This document shows, piece after piece, positions 8,405 to 19,821 of a stretch of 64,000 nt of DNA; position 1 is the stretch's first letter; every line of letters begins with the position of its first letter. The notes beneath the pieces are model-generated. The model was not told the DNA's origin, ran no database searches, and saw nothing but the letters and a program-made list of their open reading frames with translations. The stretch covers positions 10,151,856 to 10,215,855 of the forward strand of contig NC_135246.1 in the NCBI RefSeq assembly GCF_947623445.1, written 5' to 3'. The stretch is from Clavelina lepadiformis (lineage: Eukaryota > Chordata > Ascidiacea > Aplousobranchia > Clavelinidae). Made by a program: the position numbers and the translations under genes.

Positions 8405-8477
8405 TGCCTCGACTCGAGATTGAACCAGGGACCTTTAGATCTTCAGTCTAACGCTCTCCCAACTGAGCTATCGAGGC
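8405..8477 (-). tRNA. tRNA-Phe(GAA), unit 7, T-stem variant
   Basis: Has the TCGAG T-stem strand seen in unit 6 (C50-A64 mismatch, box B C61 to U), but the acceptor is intact. Haplotype A. Confidence 0.85.
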
Positions 8478-8483
8478 AAGCTT

Positions 8484-8557
8484 TGGCCAATACGGGGCTC
8501 GAACCCGCGACATTCGCGTTATTAGCACGACGCTCTAACCAACTGAGCTAATCGGCC
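8484..8557 (-). tRNA. tRNA-Ile(AAT), unit 7
   Basis: Reads as consensus. Confidence 0.97.
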
Positions 8558-8807
8558 TCGATTGTTTGGGGTCCAAAACAACGATTAATTTCACCATTAT
8601 TCCGACTTTGAAATTTTTGTTTTATTGAAGAATTTTCTGGCAAATTGAGAATTTTTCTTTCAGCAATCCATTTCTCTAAGTTATCACGGCATATACCTCC
8701 CTATTAACGAACAACAATCCTTATTCTTCAAAACATTTTTGTCATCAAAGCTAAAATACACTTTCTGGGCACTCACACGAAAGGTTATCCAGGTAATGTT
8801 AAGAAAA

Positions 8808-8878
8808 TGCATTGACCGGGAATCGAACCCGGGCCTCCCGCGTGGCAGGCGAGAATTCTACCACTGAACCATCAATGC
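8808..8878 (-). tRNA. tRNA-Gly(GCC), unit 7
   Basis: Reads as consensus. Confidence 0.97.
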
Positions 8879-8885
8879 ATGCACT

Positions 8886-8957
8886 TTCCCAGACCGGGAA
8901 TCGAACCCGGGCCGCCTGGGTGAAAGCCAGGAATCCTGACCACTAGACCATCTGGGA
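8886..8957 (-). tRNA. tRNA-Glu(TTC), unit 7
   Basis: Reads as consensus. Confidence 0.97.
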
Positions 8958-9813
8958 GCGGCGATCGATCTTTATTTGATCCAGTAAATATACTTTGACT
9001 GAAATCCGGCTCAAGGGATCATGACCCAATTTCAAAAAAATAGGCTTTTCAATGCAAAGTACATTTAACTAAGAAGCTACTGTCGTAGAACCACTTCACG
9101 AGCCTCCATCAATATTCGCTTGCAACAAGATCTAGGCTACGAATGCCTACATTCTCAGTTTGACAGAATTACAAAATAATAACAAACCAGCCCACGTCGA
9201 CGTCACATGCACATTGCACTTCGACATTTTTCATCCAGTAGATATGACGCATTGGTTGCGAAATCGTCATAAACACAGTGTTTCCAGCTGAAAAAATATG
9301 TTCCTAATGCGAACTGACACCTCAACAAAACAAAGTGAACGAAATTAGTTGCCTCGACACGCGATTGAACCAGGGACCATTGAACATTAAACCAAGAAGC
9401 TACTATCGCAAAACTACATCACGAGCCTTCCTCAATTTTGGCTTGCAACGATATATAGGCTAGGAATGCCTACATTCTTAGTTTGGACAGAATCATTTTA
9501 CTAAAATTTATAAAACAACCACCTAAACTTTACAGCATGTTTTGAGAGTAAAAGTTTCCGATAACTAATCCACGGAAAACAAATATGCGACTTCTAAATA
9601 ATTTACAGCTTAGCCTGGACCTGCAATACGCTATCGCCAAAACCATATCAAACCAGCCCACGTCGACGTCACATGCGCATTGGACTACAACATTTTTCGT
9701 CTTTTTAATATCACGCATTGGTGGAGACCTCGTCACACATAAAATGTTCCCGCTTAAAATTGTGTTCCTAAAAGGAAATGACTTCTCAAAAGAACGAAGT
9801 AATCGAAATTAGT

Positions 9814-9886
9814 TGCCTCGACCCGGGATTGAACCAGGGACCTTTAGATCTTCAGTCTAACGCTTTCCCAACTGAGCTATCGAGGC
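9814..9886 (-). tRNA. tRNA-Phe(GAA), unit 8, D-stem variant
   Basis: G22 to A gives a C13-A22 mismatch in the D stem. Haplotype B. Confidence 0.88.
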
Positions 9887-9892
9887 AAGCTT

Positions 9893-9966
9893 TGGCCAAT
9901 ACGGGGCTCGAACCCGCGACATTCGCGTTATTAGCACGACGCTCTAACCAACTGAGCTAATCGGCC
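9893..9966 (-). tRNA. tRNA-Ile(AAT), unit 8
   Basis: Reads as consensus. Confidence 0.97.
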
Positions 9967-10216
9967 TCGATTGTTTGGGGTCCAAAACAACGATTAATTT
10001 CAACATTATTCCGACTTTGAAATTTTTGTTTTATTGAAGAATTTTCTGGTAAATTGAGAATTTTTCTTTCAGCAATCCATTTCTCTAAGTTATCACGGCA
10101 TATACCTCCCTATTAACGAACAACAATCCTTATTCTTCAAAACATTTTTGTCATCAAAGCGAAAATACACTTTCTGGGCACTCACACGAAAGGTTATCCA
10201 GGTAATGTTAAGAAAA

Positions 10217-10287
10217 TGCATTGACCGGGAATCGAACCCGGGCCTCCCGCGTGGCAGGCGAGAATTCTACCACTGAACCATCAATGC
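10217..10287 (-). tRNA. tRNA-Gly(GCC), unit 8
   Basis: Reads as consensus. Confidence 0.97.
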
Positions 10288-10294
10288 ATGCACT

Positions 10295-10366
10295 TTCCCA
10301 GACCGGGAATCGAACCCGGGCCGCCTGGGTGAAAGCCAGGAATCCTGACCACTAGACCATCTGGGA
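10295..10366 (-). tRNA. tRNA-Glu(TTC), unit 8
   Basis: Reads as consensus. Confidence 0.97.
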
Positions 10367-11221
10367 GCGGCGATCGATCTTTATTTGATCCAGTAAATAT
10401 ACTTTGACTGAAATCCGGCTCAAGGGATCATGATCCAATTTAAAAAAAATAGGCTTTTCAATGCAAGTACATTTAACTAAGAAGCTACTGTCGTGGAACC
10501 ACTTCACGAGCCTCCATCAATATTCGCTTGCAACAAGATCTAGGCTAAGAATGCCTACATTCTCAGTTTGACAGAATTACAAAATAATAACAAACCAGCC
10601 CACGTCGACGTCACATGCACAATGCACTTCGAAATTTTTCATCCAGTAGATATGACGCATTGGTTGCGAAACCGTCATAAACACAGTGTTTCCAGCTAAA
10701 AAAATATGTTCCTAATGCGAACTGACACCTCAACAAAACAAAGTGAACGAAATTAGTTGCCTCGACACGCGATTGAACCAGGGACCATTGAACATTAAAC
10801 CAAGAAGCTACTATCGCAAAACTACATCACGAGCCTTCCTCAATTTTGGCTTGCAACGATATATAGGCTAGGAATGTCTACATTCTTAGTTTGGACAGAA
10901 TCATTTTACTAAAATTTATAAAACAACCACCTAAACTTTACAGCATGTTTTGAGAGTAAAAGTTTTGGACAACTAATCCACGGAAAACAAATATGCGACT
11001 TCTAAATAATTTACAGCTTAGCCTGGACCTGCAATACGCTATCGCCAAAACCATATCAAACCAGCCCACGTCGACGTCACATGCGCATTGGACTACAACA
11101 TTTTTCGTCTTTTTAATATCACGCATTGGTGGAGACCTCGTCACACATAAAATGTTCCCGCTTAAAATTGTGTTCCTAAAAGGAAATGACTTCTCAAAAG
11201 AACGAAGTAATCGAAATTAGT

Positions 11222-11294
11222 TGCCTCGACCCGGGATTGAACCAGGGACCTTTAGATCTTCAGTCTAACGCTCTCCCAACTGAGCTATCGAGGC
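11222..11294 (-). tRNA. tRNA-Phe(GAA), unit 9
   Basis: Gene reads as consensus. The 6-bp gap to Ile is AAACTT instead of AAGCTT. The downstream spacer mixes A and B haplotype markers. Confidence 0.97.
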
Positions 11295-11300
11295 AAGTTT

Positions 11301-11374
11301 TGGCCAATACGGGGCTTGAACCCGCGACATTCGCGTTATTAGCACGACGCTCTAACCAACTGAGCTAATCGGCC
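11301..11374 (-). tRNA. tRNA-Ile(AAT), unit 9
   Basis: T-loop G57 to A, otherwise consensus. The same change is in units 20, 26 and 29. Confidence 0.94.
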
Positions 11375-11624
11375 TCGATTGTTTGGGGTCCAAAACAACG
11401 ATTAATTTCACCATTATTCCGAATTTGAAATTTTTGTTTTATTGAAGAATTTTCTGGTAAATTGAGAATTTTTCTTTCAGCAATCCATTTCTCTAAGTTA
11501 TCACGGCATATACCTCCCTATTAACGAACAACAATCCTTATTCTTCAAAACATTTTTGTCATCAAAGCGAAAATACACTTTCTGGGCACTCACACGAAAG
11601 GTTATCCAGGTAATGTTAAGAAAA

Positions 11625-11695
11625 TGCATTGACCGGGAATCGAACCCGGGCCTCCCGCGTGGCAGGCGAGAATTCTACCACTGAACCATCAATGC
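11625..11695 (-). tRNA. tRNA-Gly(GCC), unit 9
   Basis: Reads as consensus. Confidence 0.97.
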
Positions 11696-11702
11696 ATGCA
11701 CT

Positions 11703-11774
11703 TTCCCAGACCGGGAATCGAACCCGGGCCGCCTGGGTGAAAGCCAGGAATCCTGACCACTAGACCATCTGGGA
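11703..11774 (-). tRNA. tRNA-Glu(TTC), unit 9
   Basis: Reads as consensus. Confidence 0.97.
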
Positions 11775-12629
11775 GCGGCGATCGATCTTTATTTGATCCA
11801 GTAAATATACTTTGACTGAAATCCGGCTCAAAGGATCATGATCCAATTTTAAAAAAATAGGCTTTTCAATGCAAGTACATTTAACTAAGAAGCTACTGTC
11901 GTAGAACCACTTCACGAGCCTCCATCAATATTCGCTTGCAACAAGATCCAGGCTAAGAATGCCTACATTCTCAGTTTGACAGAATTACAAAATAATAACA
12001 AACCAGCCCACGTCGACGTCACATGCACATTGCACTTCGAAATTTTTCATCCAGTAGATATGACGCATTGGTTGCGAAATCGTCATAAACACAGTGTTTT
12101 CAGCTAAAAAAATATGTTCCTAATGCGAACTGACACCTCAACAAAACAAAGTGAACGAAATTAGTTGCCTCGACACGCGATTGAACCAGGGACCATTGAA
12201 CATTAAACCAAGAAGCTACTATCGCAAAACTACATCACGAGCCTTCCTCAATTTTGGCTTGCAACGACATATAGGCTAGGAATGCCTACATTCTTAGTTT
12301 GGACAGAATCAATTTACTAAAATTTATAAAACAACCACCTAAACTTTACAGCATGTTTTGAGAGTAAAAGTTTCCGATAACTAATCCACGGAAAACAAAT
12401 ATGCGACTTCTAAATAATTTACAGCTTAGCCTGGACCTGCAATACGCTATCGCCAAAACCATATTAAACCAGCCCACGTCGACGTCACATGCGCATTGGA
12501 CTACAACATTTTTCGTCTTTTTAATATCACGCATTGGTGGAGACCTCGTCACACATAAAATGTTCCCGCTTAAAATTGTGTTCCTAAAAGGAAATGACTT
12601 CTCAAAAGAACGAAGTAATGTTAAGAAAA

Positions 12630-12700
12630 TGCATTGACCGGGAATCGAACCCGGGCCTCCCGCGTGGCAGGCGAGAATTCTACCACTGAACCATCAATGC
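12630..12700 (-). tRNA. tRNA-Gly(GCC), unit 10
   Basis: Reads as consensus, in the second unit lacking Ile and Phe. Confidence 0.97.
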
Positions 12701-12707
12701 ATGCACT

Positions 12708-12779
12708 TTCCCAGACCGGGAATCGAACCCGGGCCGCCTGGGTGAAAGCCAGGAATCCTGACCACTAGACCATCTGGGA
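12708..12779 (-). tRNA. tRNA-Glu(TTC), unit 10
   Basis: Reads as consensus. Confidence 0.97.
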
Positions 12780-13634
12780 GCGGCGATCGATCTTTATTTG
12801 ATCCAGTAAATATACTTTGACTGAAATCCGGCTCAAGGGATCATGACCCAATTTTAAAAAAATAGGCTTTTCAATGCAAGTACATTTAACTAAGAAGCTA
12901 CTGTCGTAGAACCACTTCACGAGCCTCCATCAATATTCGCTTGCAACGAGATCTAGGCTAAGAATGCCTACATTCTCAGTTTGACAGAATTACAAAATAA
13001 TAACAAACCAGCCCACGTCGACGTCACATGCACATTGCACTTCGACATTTTTCATCCAGTAGATATGACGCATTGGTTGCGAAATCGTCATAAACACAGT
13101 GTTTTCAGCTAAAAAAATATGTTCCTAATGCGAACTGACACCTCAACAAAACAAAGTGAACGAAATTAGTTGCCTCGACACGCGATTGAACCAGGGACCA
13201 TTGAACATTAAACCAAGAAGCTACTATCGCAAAACTACATCACGAGCCTTTCTCAATTTTGGCTTGCAACGATATATAGGCTAGGAATGTCTACATTCTT
13301 AGTTTGGACAGAATCATTTTACTAAAATTTATAAAACAACCACCTAAACTTTACAGCATGTTTTGAGAGTAAAAGTTTCGGACAACTAATCCACGGAAAA
13401 CAAATATGCGACTTCTAAATAATTTACAGCTTAGCCTGGACCTGCAATACGCTATCGCCAAAACCATATCAAACCAGCCCACGTCGACGTCACATGCGCA
13501 TTGGACTGCAACATTTTTCGTCTTTTTAATATCACGCATTGGTGGAGACCTCGTCACACATAAAATGTTCCCGCTTAAAATTGTGTTCCTAAAAAGAAAT
13601 GACTTCTCAAAAGAACGAAGTAGTCGAAATTAGT

Positions 13635-13707
13635 TGCCTCGACTCGAGATTGAACCAGGGACCTTTAGATCTTCAGTCTAACGCTCTCCCAACTGAGCTA
13701 TCGAGGC
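13635..13707 (-). tRNA. tRNA-Phe(GAA), unit 11, T-stem variant
   Basis: Has the TCGAG T-stem strand of units 6 and 7. Haplotype A. Confidence 0.85.
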
Positions 13708-13713
13708 AAGCTT

Positions 13714-13787
13714 TGGCCAATACGGGGCTCGAACCCGCGACATTCGCGTTATTAGCACGACGCTCTAACCAACTGAGCTAATCGGCC
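13714..13787 (-). tRNA. tRNA-Ile(AAT), unit 11
   Basis: Reads as consensus. Confidence 0.97.
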
Positions 13788-14037
13788 TCGATTGTTTGGG
13801 GTCCAAAACAACGATTAATTTCACCATTATTCCGACTTTGAAATTTTTGTTTTATTGAAGAATTTTCTGGCAAATTGAGAATTTTTCTTTCAGCAATCCA
13901 TTTCTCTAAGTTATCACGGCATATACCTCCCTATTAACGAACAACAATCCTTATTCTTCAAAACATTTTTGTCATCAAAGCGAAAATACACTTTCTGGGC
14001 ACTCACACGAAAGGTTATCCAGGTAATGTTCAGAAAA

Positions 14038-14108
14038 TGCATTGACCGGGAATCGAACCCGGGCCTCCCGCGTGGCAGGCGAGAATTCTACCACTGAACC
14101 ATCAATGC
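14038..14108 (-). tRNA. tRNA-Gly(GCC), unit 11
   Basis: Gene reads as consensus. The trailer is TTTTCTG rather than TTTTCTT, shared with unit 13. Confidence 0.97.
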
Positions 14109-14115
14109 ATGCACT

Positions 14116-14187
14116 TTCCCAGACCGGGAATCGAACCCGGGCCGCCTGGGTGAAAGCCAGGAATCCTGACCACTAGACCATCTGGGA
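14116..14187 (-). tRNA. tRNA-Glu(TTC), unit 11
   Basis: Reads as consensus. Confidence 0.97.
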
Positions 14188-15043
14188 GCGGCGATCGATC
14201 TTTATTTGATCCAGTAAATATACTTTGACTGAAATCCGGCTCAAGGGATCATGAGCCAATTTTTAAAAAATTGGCTTTTCAATGCAAAGTACATTTAACT
14301 AAGAAGCTACTGTCGTAGAACCACTTCACGAGCCTACATCAATATTCGCTTGCAACAAGATCTAGGCTAAGAATGCCTACATTCTCAGTTTGACAGAATT
14401 ACAAAATAATAACAAACCAGCCCACGTCGACGTCACATGCACATTGCACTTCGACATTTTTCATCCAGTAGATATGACGCATTGGTTGCGAAATCGTCAT
14501 AAACACAGTGTTTCCAGCTAAAAAAATATGTTCCTAATGCGAACTGACACCTCAACAAAACAAAGTGAACGAAATTAGTTGCCTCGACACGCGATTGAAC
14601 CAGAGACCATTGAACATTAAACCAAGAAGCTACTATCGCAAAACTACATCACGAGCCTTCCTCAATTTTGGCTTGCAACGATATATAGGCTAGGAATGCC
14701 TACATTCTTAGTTTGGACAGAATCATTTTACTAAAATTTATAAAACAACCACCTAAACTTTACAGCATGTTTTGAGAGTAAAAGTTTCGGACAACTAATC
14801 CACGGAAAACAAATATGCGACTTCTAAATAATTTACAGCTTAGCCTGGACCTGCAATACGCTATCGCCAAAACCATATCAAACCAGCCCACGTCGACGTC
14901 ACATGCGCATTGGACTGCAACATTTTTCGTCTTTTCAATATCACGCATTGGTGGAGACCTCGTCACACATAAAATGTTCCTGCTTAAAATTGTGTTCCTA
15001 AAAGGAAATGACTTCTCAAAAGAACGAAGTAATCGAAATTAGT

Positions 15044-15116
15044 TGCCTCGACCCGGGATTGAACCAGGGACCTTTAGATCTTCAGTCTAACGCTCTCCCA
15101 ACTGAGCTATCGAGGC
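15044..15116 (-). tRNA. tRNA-Phe(GAA), unit 12
   Basis: Reads as consensus; haplotype A. Confidence 0.97.
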
Positions 15117-15122
15117 AAGCTT

Positions 15123-15196
15123 TGGCCAATACGGGGCTCGAACCCGCGACATTCGCATTATTAGCACGACGCTCTAACCAACTGAGCTAATCGGCC
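15123..15196 (-). tRNA. tRNA-Ile(AAT), unit 12
   Basis: C39 to U makes a G31-U39 wobble at the base of the anticodon loop. Confidence 0.94.
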
Positions 15197-15446
15197 TCGA
15201 TTGTTTGGGGTCCAAAACAACGATTAATTTCACCATTATTCCGACTTTGAAATTTTTGTTTTATTGAAGAATTTTCTGGCAAATTGAGAATTTTTCTTTC
15301 AGCAATCCATTTCTCTAAGTTATCACGGCATATACCTCCCTATTAACGAACAACAATCCTTATTCTTCAAAACATTTTTGTCATCAAAGCGAAAATACAC
15401 TTTCTGGGCACTCACACGAAAGGTTATCCAGGTAATGTTAAGAAAA

Positions 15447-15517
15447 TGCATTGACCGGGAATCGAACCCGGGCCTCCCGCGTGGCAGGCGAGAATTCTAC
15501 CACTGAACCATCAATGC
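15447..15517 (-). tRNA. tRNA-Gly(GCC), unit 12
   Basis: Reads as consensus. Confidence 0.97.
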
Positions 15518-15524
15518 ATGCACT

Positions 15525-15596
15525 TTCCCAGACCGGGAATCGAACCCGGGCCGCCTGGGTGAAAACCAGGAATCCTGACCACTAGATCATCTGGGA
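15525..15596 (-). tRNA. tRNA-Glu(TTC), unit 12, variant
   Basis: C32 to U and G10 to A. The anticodon stays TTC, but the loop now holds T4 (positions 32-35 are TTTT). Human Glu-TTC genes, as I recall them, have the same loop, so it may be tolerated. Confidence 0.92.
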
Positions 15597-16451
15597 GCGG
15601 CGATCGATCTTTATTTGATCCAGTAAATATACTTTGACTGAAATCCGGCTCAAGGGATCATGACCCAATTTTTAAAAAATAGGCTTTTCAATGCAAAGTA
15701 CATTTAACTAAGAAGCTACTGTCGTAGAACCGCTTCACGAGCCTCCATCAATATTCGCTTGCAACAAGATCTAGGCTAAGAATGCCTACATTCTCAGTTT
15801 GACAGAATTACAAAATAATAACAAACCAGCCCACGTCGACGTCACATGCACATTGCACTTCGACATTTTTCATCCAGTAGATATGACGCATTGGTTGCGA
15901 AATCGTCATAAACACAATGTTTCCAGCTGAAAAATATGTTCCTAATGCGAACTGACACCTCAACAAAACAAAGTGAACGAAATTAGTTGCCTCGACACGC
16001 GATTGAACCAGGGACCATTGAACATTAAACCAAGAAGCTACTATCGCAAAACTACATCACGAGCCTTCCTCAATTTTGGCTTGCAACGATATATAGGCTA
16101 GGAATGCCTACATTCTTAGTTTGGACAGAATCATTTTACTAAAATTTATAAAACAACCACCTAAACTTTACAGCATGTTTTGAGAGTAAAAGTTTCCGAT
16201 AACTAATCCACGGAAAACAAATATGCGACTTCTAAATAATTTACAGCTTAGCCTGGACCTGCAATACGCTATCGCCAAAACCATATCAAACCAGCCCACG
16301 TCGACGTCACATGCGCATTGGACTACAACATTTTTCGTCTTTTTAATATCACGCATTGGTGGAGACCTCGTCACACATAAAATGTTCCCGCTTAAAATTG
16401 TGTTCCTAAAAGGAAATGACTTCTCTAAAGAACGAAGTAATCGAAATTAGT

Positions 16452-16524
16452 TGCCTCGACCCGGGATTGAACCAGGGACCTTTAGATCTTCAGTCTAACG
16501 CTCTCCCAACTGAGCTATCGAGGC
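16452..16524 (-). tRNA. tRNA-Phe(GAA), unit 13
   Basis: Gene reads as consensus. The first downstream terminator is TTT, with T4 18 nt further on. Haplotype B. Confidence 0.96.
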
Positions 16525-16530
16525 AAGCTT

Positions 16531-16604
16531 TGGCCAATACGGGGCTCGAACCCGCGACATTCGCGTTATTAGCACGACGCTCTAACCAACTGAGCTAATC
16601 GGCC
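16531..16604 (-). tRNA. tRNA-Ile(AAT), unit 13
   Basis: Reads as consensus. Confidence 0.97.
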
Positions 16605-16854
16605 TCGATTGTTTGGGGTCCAAAACAACGATTAATTTCACCATTATTCCGACTTTGAAATTTTTGTTTTATTGAAGAATTTTCTGGCAAATTGAGAATT
16701 TTTCTTTCAGCAATCCATTTCTCTAAGTTATCACGGCATATACCTCCCTATTAACGAACAACAATCCTTATTCTTCAAAACATTTTTGTCATCAAAGCGA
16801 AAATACACTTTCTGGGCACTCACACGAAAGGTTATCCAGGTAATGTTCAGAAAA

Positions 16855-16925
16855 TGCATTGACCGGGAATCGAACCCGGGCCTCCCGCGTGGCAGGCGAG
16901 AATTCTACCACTGAACCATCAATGC
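16855..16925 (-). tRNA. tRNA-Gly(GCC), unit 13
   Basis: Reads as consensus. Confidence 0.97.
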
Positions 16926-16932
16926 ATGCACT

Positions 16933-17004
16933 TTCCCAGACCGGGAATCGAACCCGGGCCGCCTGGGTGAAAGCCAGGAATCCTGACCACTAGACCATCT
17001 GGGA
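16933..17004 (-). tRNA. tRNA-Glu(TTC), unit 13
   Basis: Reads as consensus. Confidence 0.97.
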
Positions 17005-17860
17005 GCGGCGATCGATCTTTATTTGATCCAGTAAATATACTTTGACTGAAATCCGGCTCAAGGGATCATGAGCCAATTTTTAAAAAATTGGCTTTTCAAT
17101 GCAAAGTACATTTAACTAAGAAGCTACTGTCGTAGAACCACTTCACGAGCCTACATCAATATTCGCTTGCAACAAGATCTAGGCTAAGAATGCCTACATT
17201 CTCAGTTTGACAGAATTACAAAATAATAACAAACCAGCCCACGTCGACGTCACATGCACATTGCACTTCGACATTTTTCATCCAGTAGATATGACGCATT
17301 GGTTGCGAAATCGTCATAAACACAGTGTTTCCAGCTAAAAAAATATGTTCCTAATGCGAACTGACACCTCAACAAAACAAAGTGAACGAAATTAGTTGCC
17401 TCGACACGCGATTGAACCAGAGACCATTGAACATTAAACCAAGAAGCTACTATCGCAAAACTACATCACGAGCCTTCCTCAATTTTGGCTTGCAACGATA
17501 TATAGGCTAGGAATGCCTACATTCTTAGTTTGGACAGAATCATTTTACTAAAATTTATAAAACAACCACCTAAACTTTACAGCATGTTTTGAGAGTAAAA
17601 GTTTCGGACAACTAATCCACGGAAAACAAATATGCGACTTCTAAATAATTTACAGCTTAGCCTGGACCTGCAATACGCTATCGCCAAAACCATATCAAAC
17701 CAGCCCACGTCGACGTCACATGCGCATTGGACTGCAACATTTTTCGTCTTTTCAATATCACGCATTGGTGGAGACCTCGTCACACATAAAATGTTCCTGC
17801 TTAAAATTGTGTTCCTAAAAGGAAATGACTTCTCAAAAGAACGAAGTAATCGAAATTAGT

Positions 17861-17933
17861 TGCCTCGACCCGGGATTGAACCAGGGACCTTTAGATCTTC
17901 AGTCTAACGCTCTCCCAACTGAGCTATCGAGGC
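17861..17933 (-). tRNA. tRNA-Phe(GAA), unit 14
   Basis: Reads as consensus; haplotype A; duplicate of unit 12. Confidence 0.97.
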
Positions 17934-17939
17934 AAGCTT

Positions 17940-18013
17940 TGGCCAATACGGGGCTCGAACCCGCGACATTCGCATTATTAGCACGACGCTCTAACCAACT
18001 GAGCTAATCGGCC
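17940..18013 (-). tRNA. tRNA-Ile(AAT), unit 14
   Basis: G31-U39 wobble as in unit 12. Confidence 0.94.
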
Positions 18014-18263
18014 TCGATTGTTTGGGGTCCAAAACAACGATTAATTTCACCATTATTCCGACTTTGAAATTTTTGTTTTATTGAAGAATTTTCTGGCAAA
18101 TTGAGAATTTTTCTTTCAGCAATCCATTTCTCTAAGTTATCACGGCATATACCTCCCTATTAACGAACAACAATCCTTATTCTTCAAAACATTTTTGTCA
18201 TCAAAGCGAAAATACACTTTCTGGGCACTCACACGAAAGGTTATCCAGGTAATGTTAAGAAAA

Positions 18264-18334
18264 TGCATTGACCGGGAATCGAACCCGGGCCTCCCGCGTG
18301 GCAGGCGAGAATTCTACCACTGAACCATCAATGC
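18264..18334 (-). tRNA. tRNA-Gly(GCC), unit 14
   Basis: Reads as consensus. Confidence 0.97.
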
Positions 18335-18341
18335 ATGCACT

Positions 18342-18413
18342 TTCCCAGACCGGGAATCGAACCCGGGCCGCCTGGGTGAAAACCAGGAATCCTGACCACT
18401 AGATCATCTGGGA
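18342..18413 (-). tRNA. tRNA-Glu(TTC), unit 14, variant
   Basis: C32 to U and G10 to A as in unit 12. Confidence 0.92.
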
Positions 18414-19268
18414 GCGGCGATCGATCTTTATTTGATCCAGTAAATATACTTTGACTGAAATCCGGCTCAAGGGATCATGACCCAATTTTTAAAAAATAGG
18501 CTTTTCAATGCAAAGTACATTTAACTAAGAAGCTACTGTCGTAGAACCGCTTCACGAGCCTCCATCAATATTCGCTTGCAACAAGATCTAGGCTAAGAAT
18601 GCCTACATTCTCAGTTTGACAGAATTACAAAATAATAACAAACCAGCCCACGTCGACGTCACATGCACATTGCACTTCGACATTTTTCATCCAGTAGATA
18701 TGACGCATTGGTTGCGAAATCGTCATAAACACAATGTTTCCAGCTGAAAAATATGTTCCTAATGCGAACTGACACCTCAACAAAACAAAGTGAACGAAAT
18801 TAGTTGCCTCGACACGCGATTGAACCAGGGACCATTGAACATTAAACCAAGAAGCTACTATCGCAAAACTACATCACGAGCCTTCCTCAATTTTGGCTTG
18901 CAACGATATATAGGCTAGGAATGCCTACATTCTTAGTTTGGACAGAATCATTTTACTAAAATTTATAAAACAACCACCTAAACTTTACAGCATGTTTTGA
19001 GAGTAAAAGTTTCCGATAACTAATCCACGGAAAACAAATATGCGACTTCTAAATAATTTACAGCTTAGCCTGGACCTGCAATACGCTATCGCCAAAACCA
19101 TATCAAACCAGCCCACGTCGACGTCACATGCGCATTGGACTACAACATTTTTCGTCTTTTTAATATCACGCATTGGTGGAGACCTCGTCACACATAAAAT
19201 GTTCCCGCTTAAAATTGTGTTCCTAAAAGGAAATGACTTCTCTAAAGAACGAAGTAATCGAAATTAGT

Positions 19269-19341
19269 TGCCTCGACCCGGGATTGAACCAGGGACCTTT
19301 AGATCTTCAGTCTAACGCTCTCCCAACTGAGCTATCGAGGC
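19269..19341 (-). tRNA. tRNA-Phe(GAA), unit 15
   Basis: Gene reads as consensus. First terminator is TTT as in unit 13. Haplotype B. Confidence 0.96.
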
Positions 19342-19347
19342 AAGCTT

Positions 19348-19421
19348 TGGCCAATACGGGGCTCGAACCCGCGACATTCGCGTTATTAGCACGACGCTCT
19401 AACCAACTGAGCTAATCGGCC
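19348..19421 (-). tRNA. tRNA-Ile(AAT), unit 15
   Basis: Reads as consensus. Confidence 0.97.
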
Positions 19422-19671
19422 TCGATTGTTTGGGGTCCAAAACAACGATTAATTTCACCATTATTCCGACTTTGAAATTTTTGTTTTATTGAAGAATTTT
19501 CTGGCAAATTGAGAATTTTTCTTTCAGCAATCCATTTCTCTAAGTTATCACGGCATATACCTCCCTATTAACGAACAACAATCCTTATTCTTCAAAACAT
19601 TTTTGTCATCAAAGCGAAAATACACTTTCTGGGCACTCACACGAAAGGTTATCCAGGTAATGTTAGGAAAA

Positions 19672-19742
19672 TGCATTGACCGGGAATCGAACCCGGCCCT
19701 CCCGCGTGGCAGGCGAGAATTCTACCACTGAACCATCAATGC
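19672..19742 (-). tRNA. tRNA-Gly(GCC), unit 15, variant
   Basis: Variable-loop C48 to G, which would disturb the 15-48 Levitt pair. The trailer T4 is kept. Confidence 0.92.
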
Positions 19743-19749
19743 ATGCACT

Positions 19750-19821
19750 TTCCCAGACCGGGAATCGAACCCGGGCCGACTGGGTGAAAGCCAGGAATCC
19801 TGACCACTAGACCATCTGGGA
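19750..19821 (-). tRNA. tRNA-Glu(TTC), unit 15, variant
   Basis: G43 to U leaves a C27-U43 mismatch at the outer end of the anticodon stem. Confidence 0.9.

Larger units (their letters stand above)
12266..13270 (-). repeat. Short unit 10, Ile-Phe pair deleted
   Basis: Same GTAAT junction as unit 5, at about 12617. Both short units also share an unusual CAATTTACT in the unit-start spacer, pointing to common descent, though unit 5 has private changes near its palindrome. Haplotype B. Confidence 0.95.
13655..19664. repeat. Two tandem copies of a two-unit (2,817-bp) block
   Basis: Rare variants recur exactly 2,817 bp apart. They include the Glu changes of units 12 and 14, Ile C39 to U of the same units, the TTT terminator of units 13 and 15, the Gly trailer of units 11 and 13, and 'gcctacatc' after units 11 and 13. 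The matching track ends near 19664, where the unit 15 Gly flank differs from unit 13. Confidence 0.85.
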
